Source: an uncultured Gammaproteobacteria bacterium (GTDB lineage: Bacteria; Pseudomonadota; Gammaproteobacteria; SZUA-140). From it: 15,204 nt of DNA. The notes under the pieces are model-generated. The model saw only the letters and a list, made by a program, of their open reading frames with translations, was not told the DNA's origin and made no database searches. Where the stretch lies: contig CALZIG010000282.1 in assembly GCA_945787585.1 (NCBI GenBank), positions 1 to 15,204 of the forward strand, in the 5' to 3' direction. Every line of letters starts with the position of its first letter. The first letter of the stretch is position 1. Of the stretch, positions 14,986 to 15,204 are shown piece after piece. A program made the translations under genes and the position numbers.

Positions 14986-15204
14986 ATGCCAAGAAAACCA
15001 AGATTCTTCCTGCCGGACATTCCAGTCCATATCGTGCAGCGTGGCCGTAGCCGCGAGCCTGTGTTTTTTGAAGAAGATGACTATCACGCCTATCTACGCT
15101 GGTTGACTGAAGCAGCAACACGCTACGAGTGTGCCATACACGCCTATGTGCTAATGACCAACCACACGGGCCATTCGGGACACAATACTTATATCCAAGT
15201 CTTC
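14986..15204 (+). pseudogene. RAYT / IS200-like Y1 transposase, 5' part, probably broken; runs off the window
   Basis: The 73 visible codons begin MPRKPRFFLPDIPVHIVQRG and continue through FFEEDDYHAYLRWL to CAIHAYVLMTNH. This is the typical N-terminal half of a REP-associated tyrosine transposase, which nicks and joins single-stranded DNA using a His-hydrophobe-His (HUH) motif and a tyrosine. In the family MTNH is followed by V-H-L-L, completing HUH. Here the next codons read TGHSGHNTYIQVF, which matches nothing in the family. The pattern breaks at about 15166, so the catalytic motif is lost. The frame stays open to the window end, hence a deletion or insertion junction is more likely than a point mutation. 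AGGAG at about 14971-14975 precedes the ATG. A divergent but intact protein is less likely. Confidence 0.65.

Noticed and set aside
14903..15121. Minus-strand 72-residue reading frame over the transposase fragment
   Set aside because: It is antisense to a clearly recognisable transposase N-terminus and has no protein-like pattern.
1..15204. CRISPR array, tRNA/rRNA genes or a defence or prophage system
   Set aside because: No regularly spaced direct repeats, no cloverleaf-like sequences and no phage or toxin-antitoxin genes were seen on either strand.

Overview
The window looks like chromosomal DNA from a gammaproteobacterium of roughly balanced base composition. The basis is gene content only: a DamX-type SPOR protein, an alpha/beta-hydrolase/OsmC fusion, an RluA-family pseudouridine synthase, a PsiE-family protein, a DUF2237 protein, HtpX starting with the two-methionine form seen in enterics, and a REP-associated (RAYT) transposase fragment. 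I cannot name the genus. Most of the window is ordinary, tightly packed housekeeping sequence. The less ordinary parts are at 9.9-13.4 kb and at the right end.

Region 1 (3-3852, + strand) is a run of four genes with gaps of 27, 10 and 6 bases, probably one transcript. They encode the C-terminal end of a SPOR-domain protein, a hydrolase/OsmC fusion, a membrane-anchored retropepsin-like aspartic protease with a helical-repeat-like middle, and an RluA-family pseudouridine synthase. A convergent PsiE-family membrane protein (3847-4323, -) overlaps the end of the last one. A DUF2237 protein (4466-4852, +) is divergent from it.

Region 2 (4969-8340, + strand) is a phosphate-type ABC transporter, pstS-pstC-pstA-pstB, with 7-base spacing, an ATGA overlap and directly abutting genes. 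No phoU, phoB or phoR is present in the window, and I found no convincing Pho box. The PstB ATPase has a variant signature motif (LSMGQ) and a divergent Q-loop. cysS (8483-9868) follows with its own probable promoter.

Region 3 (9914-13382, - strand) holds a PhoD-like metallophosphatase without an export signal, followed 27 bases later by an unrecognised multi-span membrane protein. Upstream of this pair is a His-rich lipoprotein that resembles a CzcB-type RND efflux adaptor but is too short to contain the barrel-sandwich and alpha-hairpin domains. A strong-looking minus-strand promoter precedes the PhoD-like gene.

Region 4 (13597-15204, + strand) is htpX with a clear intrinsic terminator, then about 450 bases without a recognisable gene, then a REP-like hairpin and the 5' part of a RAYT transposase. 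That reading frame leaves the family pattern exactly at the catalytic HUH motif, so it is probably a decayed or rearranged element.

Three loci (PsiE family, pstSCAB, PhoD-like) are linked by a phosphate theme. Whether they are co-regulated cannot be decided from the sequence. The most promising loci for something undescribed are the PhoD-like/membrane-protein pair and the shortened metal-efflux adaptor.
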